The notes beneath the pieces are model-generated. The model ran no database searches. It was given only the letters and a program-made list of their open reading frames with translations, and was not told the DNA's origin. The translations under genes and the position numbers were made by a program. Below, piece after piece: positions 51,916 to 60,545 of a DNA stretch of 64,000 nt. Every line of letters starts with the position of its first letter. The stretch's first letter is position 1. Origin of the DNA: Halolamina salifodinae (GTDB taxonomy: Archaea > Halobacteriota > Halobacteria > Halobacteriales > Haloferacaceae); NCBI RefSeq assembly GCF_017874235.1, contig NZ_JAGGLC010000005.1, positions 62,001 to 126,000 on the forward strand, given 5' to 3'.

Positions 51916-52593
51916 GTGTTCGTAGACGAAAGTGGGAACCACAGTCGGCCAGACTGTTATATCGTGTCGTGTTGTTGGTGCGTTACTGAGTACGACGATC
52001 CGAATCGAGTGCTGCGGTCGACAAAGAACAAAATCTCGGACAATGTCATCTATCCTCGCGACGAACCGTCACCCGGACGGGAGCTCAAGGGGGCCGAAAT
52101 AACGGATACAAAGCTCAATTCGGCCTTCGCTTACCTTCGAAAGATCGGTAAAGGCGACGGCACAATCGTTACGGCTGGTCTGCCATGGTCTGACCGGCAG
52201 CCGATACGATTCACTTCTTACGAGAGCGAGAGTGAACTTGGAAGTCGTATCAGTCAGGATTACCTCGGAGAAGGAAGATCAGAATTCCTTGATCAGATTG
52301 TTGGCCTCTCGTCGGCGATAACCCCGCTTTTCCGGCTATTGGCTCGACACGAACCGAATATTGAGATGGGTCACGTGCTACTAGACGCAGAAACTTGGAA
52401 AACACCGAGCGACAAGATCGAATCCCTCGTTACCCCTATCGAGTGGATCCCGGAGGTGAGGTTCAGCGTGCATAATAGCCAAGCTGTTCCAGGGATTCAA
52501 TTAGCCGATATCGCAGCCCATATGCGTCGTAGTTTCATTATGGATGGCGACTGCAAAGAGGGGCAGAGCTATCTGAACGAGCTGAGGTTGTAG
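51916..52593 (+). CDS. DUF3800-family protein
   Basis: 225 residues, GTG start. The family signature MFVDESGN is at the very start, LLDAETWK comes later, and SQAVPGIQLADIAAHMRRS closes the RNase H-like core expected of DUF3800. The function of the family is not settled; members are often near mobile or defence genes. Base composition is clearly less GC-rich than neighbours, and codons such as ATA, AAA and TTA are used, all consistent with recent acquisition. It stands alone with its own promoter. Confidence 0.85.
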   Translation: MFVDESGNHSRPDCYIVSCCWCVTEYDDPNRVLRSTKNKISDNVIYPRDEPSPGRELKGAEITDTKLNSAFAYLRKIGKGDGTIVTAGLPWSDRQPIRFTSYESESELGSRISQDYLGEGRSEFLDQIVGLSSAITPLFRLLARHEPNIEMGHVLLDAETWKTPSDKIESLVTPIEWIPEVRFSVHNSQAVPGIQLADIAAHMRRSFIMDGDCKEGQSYLNELRL

Positions 52594-52755
52594 AGAGACG
52601 GAGGACGAACCATAACGGCTCCTCCTCCTGAAGACATCAATGTATTCCGCTTCCAGATATTTAAACATGGCATTATTTGGACCAACCCTGACCGGAAGGG
52701 TCTCATAGTCGTCGATGACCGCCGTGCCTATTACTGGGGAGCGTCGAACACCAGT

Positions 52756-53331
52756 ATGAGCTACGAGGACGAAATGGAGAACCCCGAGAACCCGGTCGCG
52801 ACGATTCAGACCACCCACGGCGACATCGTCGTCGAACTGTTCGAACAGCGCGCGCCGACGACCGTGCGGAACTTCATCACGCTGGCGACCAGCGCCGACG
52901 ACTACGAGGACGCCGAGGTCGGCCCCGAGGGCGAGGCGTGGGAAGACCCCGAGTCCGGCGAGAAGCGCGTCGACCCGCTGTACGACGACGTCGCGTTCCA
53001 CCGCATCATCTCCGAGTTCATGATTCAGGGCGGCGACCCCACCGAGACGGGTCGCGGCGGCCCCGGCTACGAGTTCGAGGACGAGTTCCACGACGAACTC
53101 AGCCACGACGGCCCGGGCGTCCTCTCGATGGCCAACTCCGGCCCCAACACGAACGGCTCGCAGTTCTTCATCACGCTGGACGCCCAGCCCCACCTGGACG
53201 GCAAGCACGCCGTCTTCGGGCGCGTCATCGACGGCATGGACGTGGTGAAAGAGCTCGGTTCGGTCCCGACCGACCGCAACGACCAGCCGCAGGTCGAGGC
53301 GAAGCTGGAGTCGGTCGCAATCGAACAGTAA
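52756..53331 (+). CDS. ppiA: cyclophilin-type peptidyl-prolyl cis-trans isomerase
   Basis: 191 residues. [20 protein letters not shown], then [20 protein letters not shown] with the catalytic Arg, [20 protein letters not shown] and [20 protein letters not shown] are canonical cyclophilin motifs. An acidic loop (residues 50-75, [14 protein letters not shown]) is inserted between the early strands, typical of haloarchaeal forms. It accelerates proline isomerisation in the cytoplasm (no signal peptide). A TATTAC box is centred about 25 bases before the ATG. Confidence 0.95.
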   Translation: MSYEDEMENPENPVATIQTTHGDIVVELFEQRAPTTVRNFITLATSADDYEDAEVGPEGEAWEDPESGEKRVDPLYDDVAFHRIISEFMIQGGDPTETGRGGPGYEFEDEFHDELSHDGPGVLSMANSGPNTNGSQFFITLDAQPHLDGKHAVFGRVIDGMDVVKELGSVPTDRNDQPQVEAKLESVAIEQ

Positions 53332-53449
53332 ACCGATCTCTGCGGCTCCGTTCTGCGCTTTTCACCCTCCCCAGCGACGCAACTACCGTGATTTCACTCC
53401 ACATAAGCGTTGCCGGCAAGGCTTATCCGCGTCCGTGGTAGTTGTTCAC

Positions 53450-53800
53450 ATGCACAGTATGTTCGAGCAGTTCTCCAGCGGCTACTACCTGGGTGTGTTG
53501 TACGTCGAACCCGGCGAGGAGCGCGCCGCCCTCAACGTCGACGACCACGAGGCGGTCAACCGACAGCTCTACGCGGACAGCGAGGGGATCGAACGGCTCG
53601 ACTCCCCGCTCGTGATGAAACTCGACGGCATCCACTTCCCGGTCCGGGGCGACGAGGGTGTCCCGTCGGGCACGCTGACGGTGCCCGCGTCGCTGGCCGA
53701 CGGCGACCTGCCGGCGCGCCGCGAGGTGTTCCTCGCCCGTCCCGAGCGTGCCGGACAGCTACTGAAGTACGGCGGCTGGCGGCCGGCGGACGCCGCGTAG
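53450..53800 (+). CDS. conserved haloarchaeal protein (DUF5802-like)
   Basis: 116 residues if read from the ATG at 53450, 113 from the ATG at 53459 (MFEQFSSGYYLGVLYVEPGE). A GGCTTATCC box about 28 bases upstream favours 53450 as a leaderless start, while similar proteins I remember begin at MFE. The rest, LPARREVFLARPERAGQLL with LMKLDG-like strands, is a compact beta-rich domain. The DUF5802 label is from motif memory. Function unknown. Confidence 0.78.
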   Translation: MHSMFEQFSSGYYLGVLYVEPGEERAALNVDDHEAVNRQLYADSEGIERLDSPLVMKLDGIHFPVRGDEGVPSGTLTVPASLADGDLPARREVFLARPERAGQLLKYGGWRPADAA

Positions 53801-53833
53801 CAGCCGGAAACCACGGGGTAAGCATCCCGTTCG

Positions 53834-53839
53834 TTTAAA
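53834..53839 (+). promoter_or_regulatory. TATA box before the 43-residue ORF
   Basis: TTTAAA centred about 25 bases before the ATG at 53861, an ideal leaderless spacing that supports the small ORF being expressed. Confidence 0.6.
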
Positions 53840-53860
53840 GAGAGATAGTTAGGTGGGGCC

Positions 53861-53992
53861 ATGGGTAAGAGACAACGCAAGAACACGAATGGCGCGGGCG
53901 GGCTCCGCGCCGCCCTCGACGCCGCCGAGTGTGAGGGGGCCCGCCGCCACATCCGCGAGTCGATGCAGTTCCCCCACCTCGACAGCGAGTAA
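53861..53992 (+). CDS. 43-residue basic microprotein
   Basis: The protein starts MGKRQRKNTNGAGGLRAALD and ends SMQFPHLDSE. The first ten residues are basic and the remainder is a likely helix with a single Cys. Support for coding comes from a TATA box at leaderless distance and its place 40 bases before the Vms1-like gene on the same strand. A basic N-terminus suggests RNA or ribosome binding, which would match the downstream peptidyl-tRNA hydrolase (inference). Confidence 0.6.
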   Translation: MGKRQRKNTNGAGGLRAALDAAECEGARRHIRESMQFPHLDSE

Positions 53993-54032
53993 GGCCCGAA
54001 GCTACAAACCCCTCGCCGCCCGCGGGTTCGGT

Positions 54033-54932
54033 ATGCTCGACCGCCTGCTGGGCCGCGCCCATCTGAAAGCGCGTATCGAGGAACTCGAGGAGGAGTGTGA
54101 GAGCCTGCAGGCCCAGGCCGAATCAGCAAAGCGGAGCCGTGCCGAGGCCGTCAGCGCCCGCCAGCAGGCCGAACACGAGATCAACCGACTCGAGGACCGG
54201 ATCACCGAACTCGAGGATCGCCTCTCCCGGGCCGAAGGAGACGGCGAAGCCGACCTGACCTACCGCCACGAGGAGACCGCCCGCGGCGACCGAGTCGCCG
54301 CCGTCGCCGACCGCCTGCGCAGCGTCGACGCCGCCCGTGAGGGCGCGCTAACTGCGTTCGTTGCGGACGGCGACCTGCCCGACGCCGTCCGTGAGACGCT
54401 GGGCGACCGGGCGCCGTTGGTCTCGCGGGCCGCTCCCTGCCTCGTTTGTGTTGACGACGCCGGCCTCGTCGCGACGGCGCTCTCGCTTCCGGTCGAACCC
54501 GACCCCTTCAGCGAGTGGGACGACAGCTTCCGGGTCGAACCGGAGTGGGTCCGGCCAACCGGTCGGCTCTGTTTCGCGCTCGTGCGCTCCGATAAGTTCG
54601 CTCTCGGCATGTACGAGGACGGCGAGCGCGTCGAGTTCGCGGGGTTCGAGAGCGACGTGATGAACGAACACTCGAAGGGCGGCTTCTCCCAGGACCGCTT
54701 CGAGCGCCGGCGCGACGCCCAGATCGAGGAGCACCTGGAGAGGGCCGCCGAAGCCATCGAGAACCACACAGCCGACGCCGACCGCGTCATCGTCGTCGGC
54801 GAGAAGAGCGTGCTCGGCGACCTCCGGGACCTCGCGGACGTGACGGCGACCGTCGACGCCACCGGCGACCCCGAGGAAGCGCTGGCCCACGCGTTCTCGG
54901 ATTTCTGGAGCGTGCGCGTCCGGGGGCTGTAG
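54033..54932 (+). CDS. Vms1/ANKZF1-like peptidyl-tRNA hydrolase (eRF1-fold)
   Basis: 299 residues. An N-terminal coiled coil (residues 8-70, heptads such as LEEECESLQAQAESAKRSRA) precedes an eRF1-domain-2-like region. The diagnostic segment is NEHSKGGFSQDRFERRRDAQ followed by ADRVIVVGEKSVLGDL, equivalent to the GGSQ-type catalytic loop of Vms1 with its Gln. Vms1 frees nascent chains from tRNA on stalled large subunits in ribosome quality control. The archaeal assignment is by motif. It follows the 43-residue microprotein. Confidence 0.78.
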   Translation: MLDRLLGRAHLKARIEELEEECESLQAQAESAKRSRAEAVSARQQAEHEINRLEDRITELEDRLSRAEGDGEADLTYRHEETARGDRVAAVADRLRSVDAAREGALTAFVADGDLPDAVRETLGDRAPLVSRAAPCLVCVDDAGLVATALSLPVEPDPFSEWDDSFRVEPEWVRPTGRLCFALVRSDKFALGMYEDGERVEFAGFESDVMNEHSKGGFSQDRFERRRDAQIEEHLERAAEAIENHTADADRVIVVGEKSVLGDLRDLADVTATVDATGDPEEALAHAFSDFWSVRVRGL

Positions 54933-54970
54933 GCACCACGGCCGCGCCGACCGGCTTCCGCAGACCGCCG

Positions 54971-54978
54971 ATTTATCT
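54971..54978 (+). promoter_or_regulatory. TATA box of dgcN-dgcA
   Basis: ATTTATCT centred 27 bases before the ATG at 55002, leaderless spacing. Confidence 0.6.
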
Positions 54979-55001
54979 ACCCCCTCGCCCATTCCCGAAC
55001 C

Positions 55002-56027
55002 ATGACCGAAAGCAGGCGCCTCGCGATCCTCGCCCACGAGAAGTTCCCGGACCGCGCGAAAACCGCCCTCGGCGTGATGCGCTACAGCGACGACGATACC
55101 GTCGCCGTCATCGACCGTGACACCGCCGGCAGCCGGGTCCACGACCACACCGAGACCGTCCCGGACGCGCCCATCGTCGGCGCGTTCGAGGACATCAACG
55201 AGGAGGTCGACACGCTGCTGATCGGTATCGCACCCATCGGCGGCGGCTTCGACGAGTCGTGGCGCCCGGACGTGCGCGCCGCGCTCGAAGCGGGCGTCGA
55301 TGTCGTTGCCGGCCTCCACTACTTCCTGAACGAGGACGAGGAGTTCGCCACGCTCGCGGCCGAACACGGCGCCGACATCCACGACGTTCGCGAACCGCAC
55401 GCCGGGATCGGCGTCGCGGAGGGGCGCTCCGACGAGATCGACGCCGAGGTCGTGCTCACGGTGGGCACCGACTGCTCGGTCGGCAAGATGACCGCCACCT
55501 GCGAACTGGTCACGGCCGCCCGGGAGGCCGGCATCGACGCCGGATTCATCCCGACGGGCCAGACCGGGATCATGATCGCCGGGTGGGGCAACCCCGTGGA
55601 TCGCGTGGTCTCGGACTTCACGGCCGGCGCCGTCGGGGAGATGCTGCTGGAGAAAGGCGACGAACACGACGTACTGTTTGTCGAGGGGCAGGGGAGCATC
55701 GTCCACCCGGCCTACTCCGCGGTCACCTGCGGCATTCTCCACGGCTCGATGGCCGACAAACTCGTACTCTGTCACGAGGCCGGCCGCGAGGTCGTCCACG
55801 GCTACGAGGACACCGAACTCCCACCCGTTTCGGAGTACGTGGACCTCTACGAATCGCTCGCGAACCCCGTCCACGAGACGGAGGTCGTCGCCGGCGCGCT
55901 CAACACGAAGGATATCGAGGACGACGCGGCGGCCCGCGAGGCCGTCGGGGCGTTCAGCGAACAGATCGGCGCCCCCGCGACCGACGTGGTCCGGTTCGAC
56001 GCCGCCGAGATCGTGGAGGAGCTATGA
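55002..56027 (+). CDS. dgcN: DUF1611 protein, DgcN-type D-glutamate N-acetyltransferase
   Basis: 341 residues. The P-loop-like block VVLTVGTDCSVGKMTATCEL (about residues 148-167) with FIPTGQTGIMIAGWG and FVEGQGSIVHPAYSAVTCG defines the DUF1611 family. Members next to an enolase-superfamily epimerase have been assigned as DgcN, which acetylates D-glutamate ahead of DgcA. Its stop overlaps the start of that epimerase gene by four bases, giving exactly that arrangement. An older view links the pair to muropeptide-type dipeptides, unlikely in an archaeon. Confidence 0.85.
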   Translation: MTESRRLAILAHEKFPDRAKTALGVMRYSDDDTVAVIDRDTAGSRVHDHTETVPDAPIVGAFEDINEEVDTLLIGIAPIGGGFDESWRPDVRAALEAGVDVVAGLHYFLNEDEEFATLAAEHGADIHDVREPHAGIGVAEGRSDEIDAEVVLTVGTDCSVGKMTATCELVTAAREAGIDAGFIPTGQTGIMIAGWGNPVDRVVSDFTAGAVGEMLLEKGDEHDVLFVEGQGSIVHPAYSAVTCGILHGSMADKLVLCHEAGREVVHGYEDTELPPVSEYVDLYESLANPVHETEVVAGALNTKDIEDDAAAREAVGAFSEQIGAPATDVVRFDAAEIVEEL

Positions 56028-57064
56028 GCCTCGACACCGAGTTCGAGCGCGTCTCGCTCCCGCTAGCGGACGCGTTCACCATCTCCCGCGGGACACAGGA
56101 GACCGCCGAGAACGTGATCGTCGAGATCACTGACGAGGGCGGGATGACCGGCATCGGCGGCGCCGCCCCTTCCGCACACTACGGCGAGACCGCCGACACG
56201 GTCGAGGCGGTGCTACCGGACCTGCTCGATGTCGTCGAGGAGGTCGGTGACCCCCACGCACTCACCGAGATCGAGGCACGGATGCGCGAGACGGTCGAGC
56301 GCAACCCCGCCGCCCGCTGTGCGGTCTCCATCGCGCTGCACGACCTCGCGGCCAAGCGCACGGGGCTGCCGCTCTACCGGATGTGGGGGCTGGACGCCGA
56401 CGAGACGCCAACCAGTTCGTTCACCATCGGCCTCGACACGACCGAGCGCATCCGCGAGAAGACCGAAGAGGCCGTCGAGGAGGGCTACGAGGTGCTGAAG
56501 GTCAAACTCGGCACCGACCGCGACCGGGAGATCATCGAGGCCATCCGCGACGCCGCGCCCGACGCGACGCTGCGCGTCGACGCCAACGAGGCGTGGACGC
56601 CCCGCGAGACCGTCGAGAACTCCCGCTGGCTCGCCGACCACGGCGTGGAGTTCATCGAACAGCCGGTACCCGCCGAGGACCCGGGGGGCCTGCAGTTCGC
56701 CTACGAACGCAGCGAACTCCCAATCGCGGCCGACGAGTCCTGCGTGACGCTGTCGGACATCCCCGAAATCGCCGACAAGTGTGACATCGCGAACCTCAAA
56801 CTGATGAAGTGCGGCGGCCTGCTGGAGGCCAAACGGATGGTCCACGCCGCCCGCGCGGAGGGGCTGGAGGTGATGCTCGGCTGCATGATCGAGAGCAACG
56901 CCAGCATCGCCGCCGGCGCCCACCTCGGGCCGCTGCTGGACTACGCGGACCTCGACGGCTCGCTGCTGCTGGAGTCGGATCCCTACGACGGCGTCGACCT
57001 CGCGAAAGGGGAACTTCGGCTCGCGGAACTCGGCCTGCCCGGGACCGGCGCGCGCAAAGCGTAG
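56024..57064 (+). CDS. dgcA: enolase-superfamily dipeptide epimerase / N-acyl-glutamate racemase (DgcA-type)
   Basis: 346 residues. The mandelate-racemase subgroup residues are visible: acid/base lysines in EVLKVKLGTD (KxK), metal ligands in RVDANEAW, EFIEQPVP and IAADESC, and the second lysine in NLKLMKCGG. The N-terminal capping domain covers residues 1-115. By itself it resembles L-Ala-D/L-Glu epimerases; with dgcN upstream it likely interconverts or processes an N-acetyl-glutamate isomer. Confidence 0.88.
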   Translation: MSLDTEFERVSLPLADAFTISRGTQETAENVIVEITDEGGMTGIGGAAPSAHYGETADTVEAVLPDLLDVVEEVGDPHALTEIEARMRETVERNPAARCAVSIALHDLAAKRTGLPLYRMWGLDADETPTSSFTIGLDTTERIREKTEEAVEEGYEVLKVKLGTDRDREIIEAIRDAAPDATLRVDANEAWTPRETVENSRWLADHGVEFIEQPVPAEDPGGLQFAYERSELPIAADESCVTLSDIPEIADKCDIANLKLMKCGGLLEAKRMVHAARAEGLEVMLGCMIESNASIAAGAHLGPLLDYADLDGSLLLESDPYDGVDLAKGELRLAELGLPGTGARKA

Positions 57065-58105
57065 CTACTCCGTCTCGAGCGCCACGTTCCGGTCGGTTTC
57101 TCGGAGGATGAACGGACCGATGGAGAGCGTGCGCTTGGTGACAGTGACGATCCGGAGGATGTACGCCAGCAGCACCGCGAACGGCAGCAGCGCGATGGCG
57201 ACGATGGCGGCGGCCTGCAGCAGCGCGAACGGGACGCCGGCGACGCCGCCCGGCGCCGGATCGAAGAACAGCAGCGCCCACGTCGACACCAGCAGCGACG
57301 GCAGCGACGCCCAGAGGATCGTCCGCGAGAGGTCGATTAGCTCCCACTGGAAGTAGAGCGTCTTGAAGTGCTCGCGGGCGGGCCCGAACAGTTCGAGCAC
57401 GGTCGCGAGTGCGTCCAGTCGGTCGGTCGCCCCGTCGCTCAAACTGTCGGCGTGTTCGGCCCGGAGCCGCTTCGCGGTGTAGAGCTTCCAGGAGTAGTTG
57501 AAGTCAAGCGCCGCCGTGATCACCTCGAACTCGCCGAACCGGGCGCCCTCGAGGTCCGCGCGCACCCCCTCGCTGTTCTCCCGGATGGCGTCGACGAACT
57601 CGGTAATTCGTTCGCGGAGGTCGGCGTCGTCGAGATCCTCGACGGCCGACGCCACTTCCTCGGCGCGCTGCTCGGTCGCGCCCACGAGCGCCCGGAGGAA
57701 CGCCGAGGGCTCGGTGGGGCTGACGGCCTCTTCGATCTCGTCGGCCACGTCCGACCGGAACGCGGTCGCCTCCTCCATACGCTCGCGTTGGTCGCCGACG
57801 GCTCCCTGCTCCTGTGAGAGCACCAACTGCGAGAGCGTCAACACGAGCGTCACGCCGGTGATCGTCGACCCCACGAGCGCCTGGGCCAGCGTCTCCATCG
57901 GGTCGCCGTCGGTGAGCAGCGGGTAGGCGGACTTCGGGTGGGCGAACCCGCCGGCGACGACGCCGAGAAAGAGGGCGCCGACGACCCCCAGCGCGACCAG
58001 CCGGCGGTCGGCGCCCATGTACAGCCAGAGTTTGGCGGTGCTCACGTCGGCACGCTCCCGGATGGTGTCCCGGGTTTCGCCCGGGGAGCCGTCAGCGTCG
58101 CTCAC
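57065..58105 (-). CDS. multi-pass membrane protein with helical cytoplasmic domain
   Basis: 346 residues. Two N-terminal helices (LVALGVVGALFLGVVAGGFA and a second with TITGVTLVLTLSQLVL), a soluble helical middle (residues 110-235, rich in Glu and Arg), and two C-terminal helices ending ILRIVTVTKRTLSIGPFILRE. The arrangement recalls DUF2254-like proteins but I would not assign it. It is the gene after pspA on the same strand with a 30-base gap, so an envelope-related role is possible. Confidence 0.78.
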   Translation of the reverse strand: MSDADGSPGETRDTIRERADVSTAKLWLYMGADRRLVALGVVGALFLGVVAGGFAHPKSAYPLLTDGDPMETLAQALVGSTITGVTLVLTLSQLVLSQEQGAVGDQRERMEEATAFRSDVADEIEEAVSPTEPSAFLRALVGATEQRAEEVASAVEDLDDADLRERITEFVDAIRENSEGVRADLEGARFGEFEVITAALDFNYSWKLYTAKRLRAEHADSLSDGATDRLDALATVLELFGPAREHFKTLYFQWELIDLSRTILWASLPSLLVSTWALLFFDPAPGGVAGVPFALLQAAAIVAIALLPFAVLLAYILRIVTVTKRTLSIGPFILRETDRNVALETE

Positions 58106-58135
58106 CGGTGCTCACCCCGTCGACGGGACACGGGG

Positions 58136-58963
58136 CTACTCCTCGTCGCCGCGGAGTTCCTCGAGTTCGCTTTCGATCTCGGCGTCTGCCACCTCGGTCT
58201 CGGGTTCGGTGGCGGACGATTCGCTCGACTCACTCTCGGTCTCGTCAGCACCGTCGGCCTCGGCACCCTCACCGAGTTCCCCCTTCAGCGTCGCGAGTTC
58301 GGACTCGACCTCGGTGTCGGCCCGGCCCTGTTCGAGTTCGCGGTCGATGCGGTCCTCCTCGGAGAGCGCGTTCTCGAAGGCGCCGGTGTCCTGGAGTTCG
58401 TCCATCGCCTCCGCGCGGGCCTCCATCTCCTCGGTCTGCTCCTCGGAGCGCTCGATAGCCCGGGTCACGTCGCTCATCTCGTCGCCGGCGCCGGTCATTG
58501 CCTCGGAGACGCGGGTCTCGGCCTCGGCGGCGTCGTGGCGGGCCTTGAGCGTCTCCTTCCGGGTGCGGAACTCCTCGATCTGACTCTGGAGGTCGTCTTT
58601 CTTCTCGACGAGGCGGTCCTGTGACTCCTGCAGGTCGGCGATCTGGGCCTCGAGGTCCTCGATCTCGTTCATCTTCGATTTCTTCTTCTCGAGGGCCTCG
58701 CGGGCGAGGTCGTCGCGGTCCTGCCGGACGGCCTCGCGGGCCTGTTCGTTGTGTTTCTCGACGTTCTCTTCCAGCCGGCGCTTCTGGATCTCCAGGCGTT
58801 TCTTCTGGGTCGTGAGGTCGGCGATACCCTGCTTGACCTCCTGAAGCTGATCACGCATCTGCTCGTAGGAGTAGTCGAGGGTCTCGTTCGGGTCTTCGGC
58901 CCGGTTGAGCACCGCGTTCAGCTTCGACCGGACGACGTAGGAGGCGCGCGAGAGGATTCCCAT
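58136..58963 (-). CDS. pspA: PspA/IM30 (ESCRT-III superfamily) protein
   Basis: 275 residues. MGILSRASYVVRSKLNAVLN with AEDPNETLDYSYEQMRDQLQ is the PspA N-terminal helix region; a long coiled coil follows (residues 25-190). The C-terminal 80 residues are an acidic Glu/Ser/Ala-rich tail typical of haloarchaeal forms. PspA-family proteins polymerise on membranes under stress. An in-frame ATG at 58969 would add two residues. Confidence 0.93.
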   Translation of the reverse strand: MGILSRASYVVRSKLNAVLNRAEDPNETLDYSYEQMRDQLQEVKQGIADLTTQKKRLEIQKRRLEENVEKHNEQAREAVRQDRDDLAREALEKKKSKMNEIEDLEAQIADLQESQDRLVEKKDDLQSQIEEFRTRKETLKARHDAAEAETRVSEAMTGAGDEMSDVTRAIERSEEQTEEMEARAEAMDELQDTGAFENALSEEDRIDRELEQGRADTEVESELATLKGELGEGAEADGADETESESSESSATEPETEVADAEIESELEELRGDEE

Positions 58964-59059
58964 ACCCATGCGTGGGGTCGTCAGCGCCTTAAACTTCCCG
59001 CGGAGATGACCAGTTCGGCGACCGGAAAGGGCTTGCAGCCGGGCGACCCACCCCCCGTC

Positions 59060-59719
59060 GTGAGCGACTCGATCAGGCTCCCCAGCGTTCGGGACGTGCG
59101 TGCGAGCCTCGATTCGGCGTCGACGGACGCGGACGAAGGTGCGCCCGGCGACGGTCGGCCGGGCGCCGACGCTTGCGTCGTCGCCTGCCCGCCCCACCCC
59201 CAGCAGCGCGGCCACCGCGGCGACGACCGCCTCGTCGCCATTTCGGAGCGCCTCGTCGACGGCGGCGTCGACTGCCTGCGCTTCGACTACGGCGACTGGG
59301 ACGGGGGGTACGGCGAACTCGGCGACACGTACGACGCGCTCGCGTGGGCTGGCGAGAACTACGAGACAGTGGCCCTGACAGGGTTCAGTTTCGGCGGCTG
59401 TCTCACGCTGCTTGCGGCGGGCGGTATCGGCGTCGATGGAGAACCAGCAGCGACGCCGGACCTCGAGGCCGTCGCCGCACTCGCGCCGCCCGCGCGGCTG
59501 AACCAGGATCTGGATGCTGTGCCGGCGATGGAGCGCATCGACGCCCCCGCGACAGTGGTGTACGGCGAGCGCGACGATATCGCGGACTGGGAGCCAGTCG
59601 TCGAACGTGCGGAAGAACTCGGCTGGCCGACGACGGCGCTGTCGGCCGATCATTTCTTCGTCGGACGAACTGGCAAAGTCGGCGACATCGTCGGGGAGTT
59701 CCTGCTGGACGCGCTCTGA
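59060..59719 (+). CDS. alpha/beta hydrolase (dienelactone hydrolase-like)
   Basis: 219 residues from the GTG at 59060; an ATG at 59006 would add 18 residues and cannot be excluded. Hydrolase features: CPPHPQQRGHRGDDRLVA (oxyanion region), FDYGDWDGGYGELGDTYDAL, the nucleophile Ser in LTGFSFGGCLTLL, VVYGERDDIADWEPV with the Asp, and a late ADHFFVG with the His. The substrate is unknown. Divergent from pspA. Confidence 0.85.
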   Translation: MSDSIRLPSVRDVRASLDSASTDADEGAPGDGRPGADACVVACPPHPQQRGHRGDDRLVAISERLVDGGVDCLRFDYGDWDGGYGELGDTYDALAWAGENYETVALTGFSFGGCLTLLAAGGIGVDGEPAATPDLEAVAALAPPARLNQDLDAVPAMERIDAPATVVYGERDDIADWEPVVERAEELGWPTTALSADHFFVGRTGKVGDIVGEFLLDAL

Positions 59720-60145
59720 CTACTCCGCTGCCTCGCGGTAGCCCGCGAGGACGTAGCTCCCGGTGAGGATCAGGACCATCGCGAGCACGAACGCCCAGAA
59801 GCCGACCTGGAGCGCGTCGGCGACCAGCGCGGCCGTGGAGGCCCGTTCGATCGGCTCCCAGACGAACACGACGGCGGCCGCGAGCGCGCCGACGACGAAC
59901 GGCGCGAGAAAGCGCGGATCCCACAGCGAGCCGCCGGTCTCGGCGTAGCTACCCACGTAGTTCCGGAACGTCGAGACGAACACGTACACCGCGAACCCCC
60001 AGAGCACGCCGCTGACGGCGGCCGCAAGCAGCGCCGAGACGGTGAACGCCGCTGTGCCCGCGCCGGCCAGCGATCCGGCGGCGCCGACGAGGAAGGCAGC
60101 GACGACGAGGAGATGCCACGGTTCGAAGCGGTCCTGGAGGGCCAT
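59720..60145 (-). CDS. membrane protein, unknown function
   Basis: 141 residues, four predicted membrane helices (about 10-30, 35-58, 80-98, 108-132). FVSTFRNYVGSYAETGGSLW lies between helices 2 and 3. No family recognised. The stop codon abuts the stop of the convergent hydrolase gene. Confidence 0.75.
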   Translation of the reverse strand: MALQDRFEPWHLLVVAAFLVGAAGSLAGAGTAAFTVSALLAAAVSGVLWGFAVYVFVSTFRNYVGSYAETGGSLWDPRFLAPFVVGALAAAVVFVWEPIERASTAALVADALQVGFWAFVLAMVLILTGSYVLAGYREAAE

Positions 60146-60187
60146 CGCCCGGAGATCAGTGCCGCGGGAGAAAAGCGTGCCGACGGC

Positions 60188-60511
60188 TCAGTTGTACTCG
60201 CGCCACGTGTTGTCGCACTCCTTGCAACGCAGGAACCGCGTCGGGGGCTCGTCGGCCGACGCCGTCTGTCGGATCTCGTACCACGCCTCGCCGTGGCCAC
60301 ACTCTTTGCAGGTCACGTCCGAGGCGGTGGGTTTGCCCTCGTACTCGGCGTCCTCGTCGGCCTCGATCAGGTCGCCGTGGGTCTGCTCCTCCGTCGAGAC
60401 GAACGCCTCCTCGGCCTCGGCGTCGCGGGGCTGACTGGCGTCACAGTCGGTACAGACCATCCGGTCGCCCTCGGCGACCATCATCGAGCCGCAGTCGTCG
60501 CAGAACTGCAT
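60188..60511 (-). CDS. tfs: transcription factor S (TFIIS/RPB9-like)
   Basis: 107 residues from the ATG at 60511. An N-terminal zinc ribbon (MQFCDDCGSMMV and VCTDCD) and a C-terminal TFIIS ribbon (VTCKECGHGEAWYEIRQTAS, FLRCKECDNTWREYN) flank an acidic linker. The Asp-Glu of SADEPPTRF is the catalytic hairpin pair that stimulates transcript cleavage by backtracked RNA polymerase. Length and motifs are typical of archaeal TFS. Confidence 0.95.
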   Translation of the reverse strand: MQFCDDCGSMMVAEGDRMVCTDCDASQPRDAEAEEAFVSTEEQTHGDLIEADEDAEYEGKPTASDVTCKECGHGEAWYEIRQTASADEPPTRFLRCKECDNTWREYN

Positions 60512-60545
60512 ACCCGAACGAGGCGCTGGGCCCGGGAAAGCCTGT

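Noticed and set aside
52594-52755. Small gene or RNA between DUF3800 and cyclophilin
   Set aside because: Only a weak GGAGGA...TCCTCC stem and an AT-rich stretch are visible; not enough for a feature.
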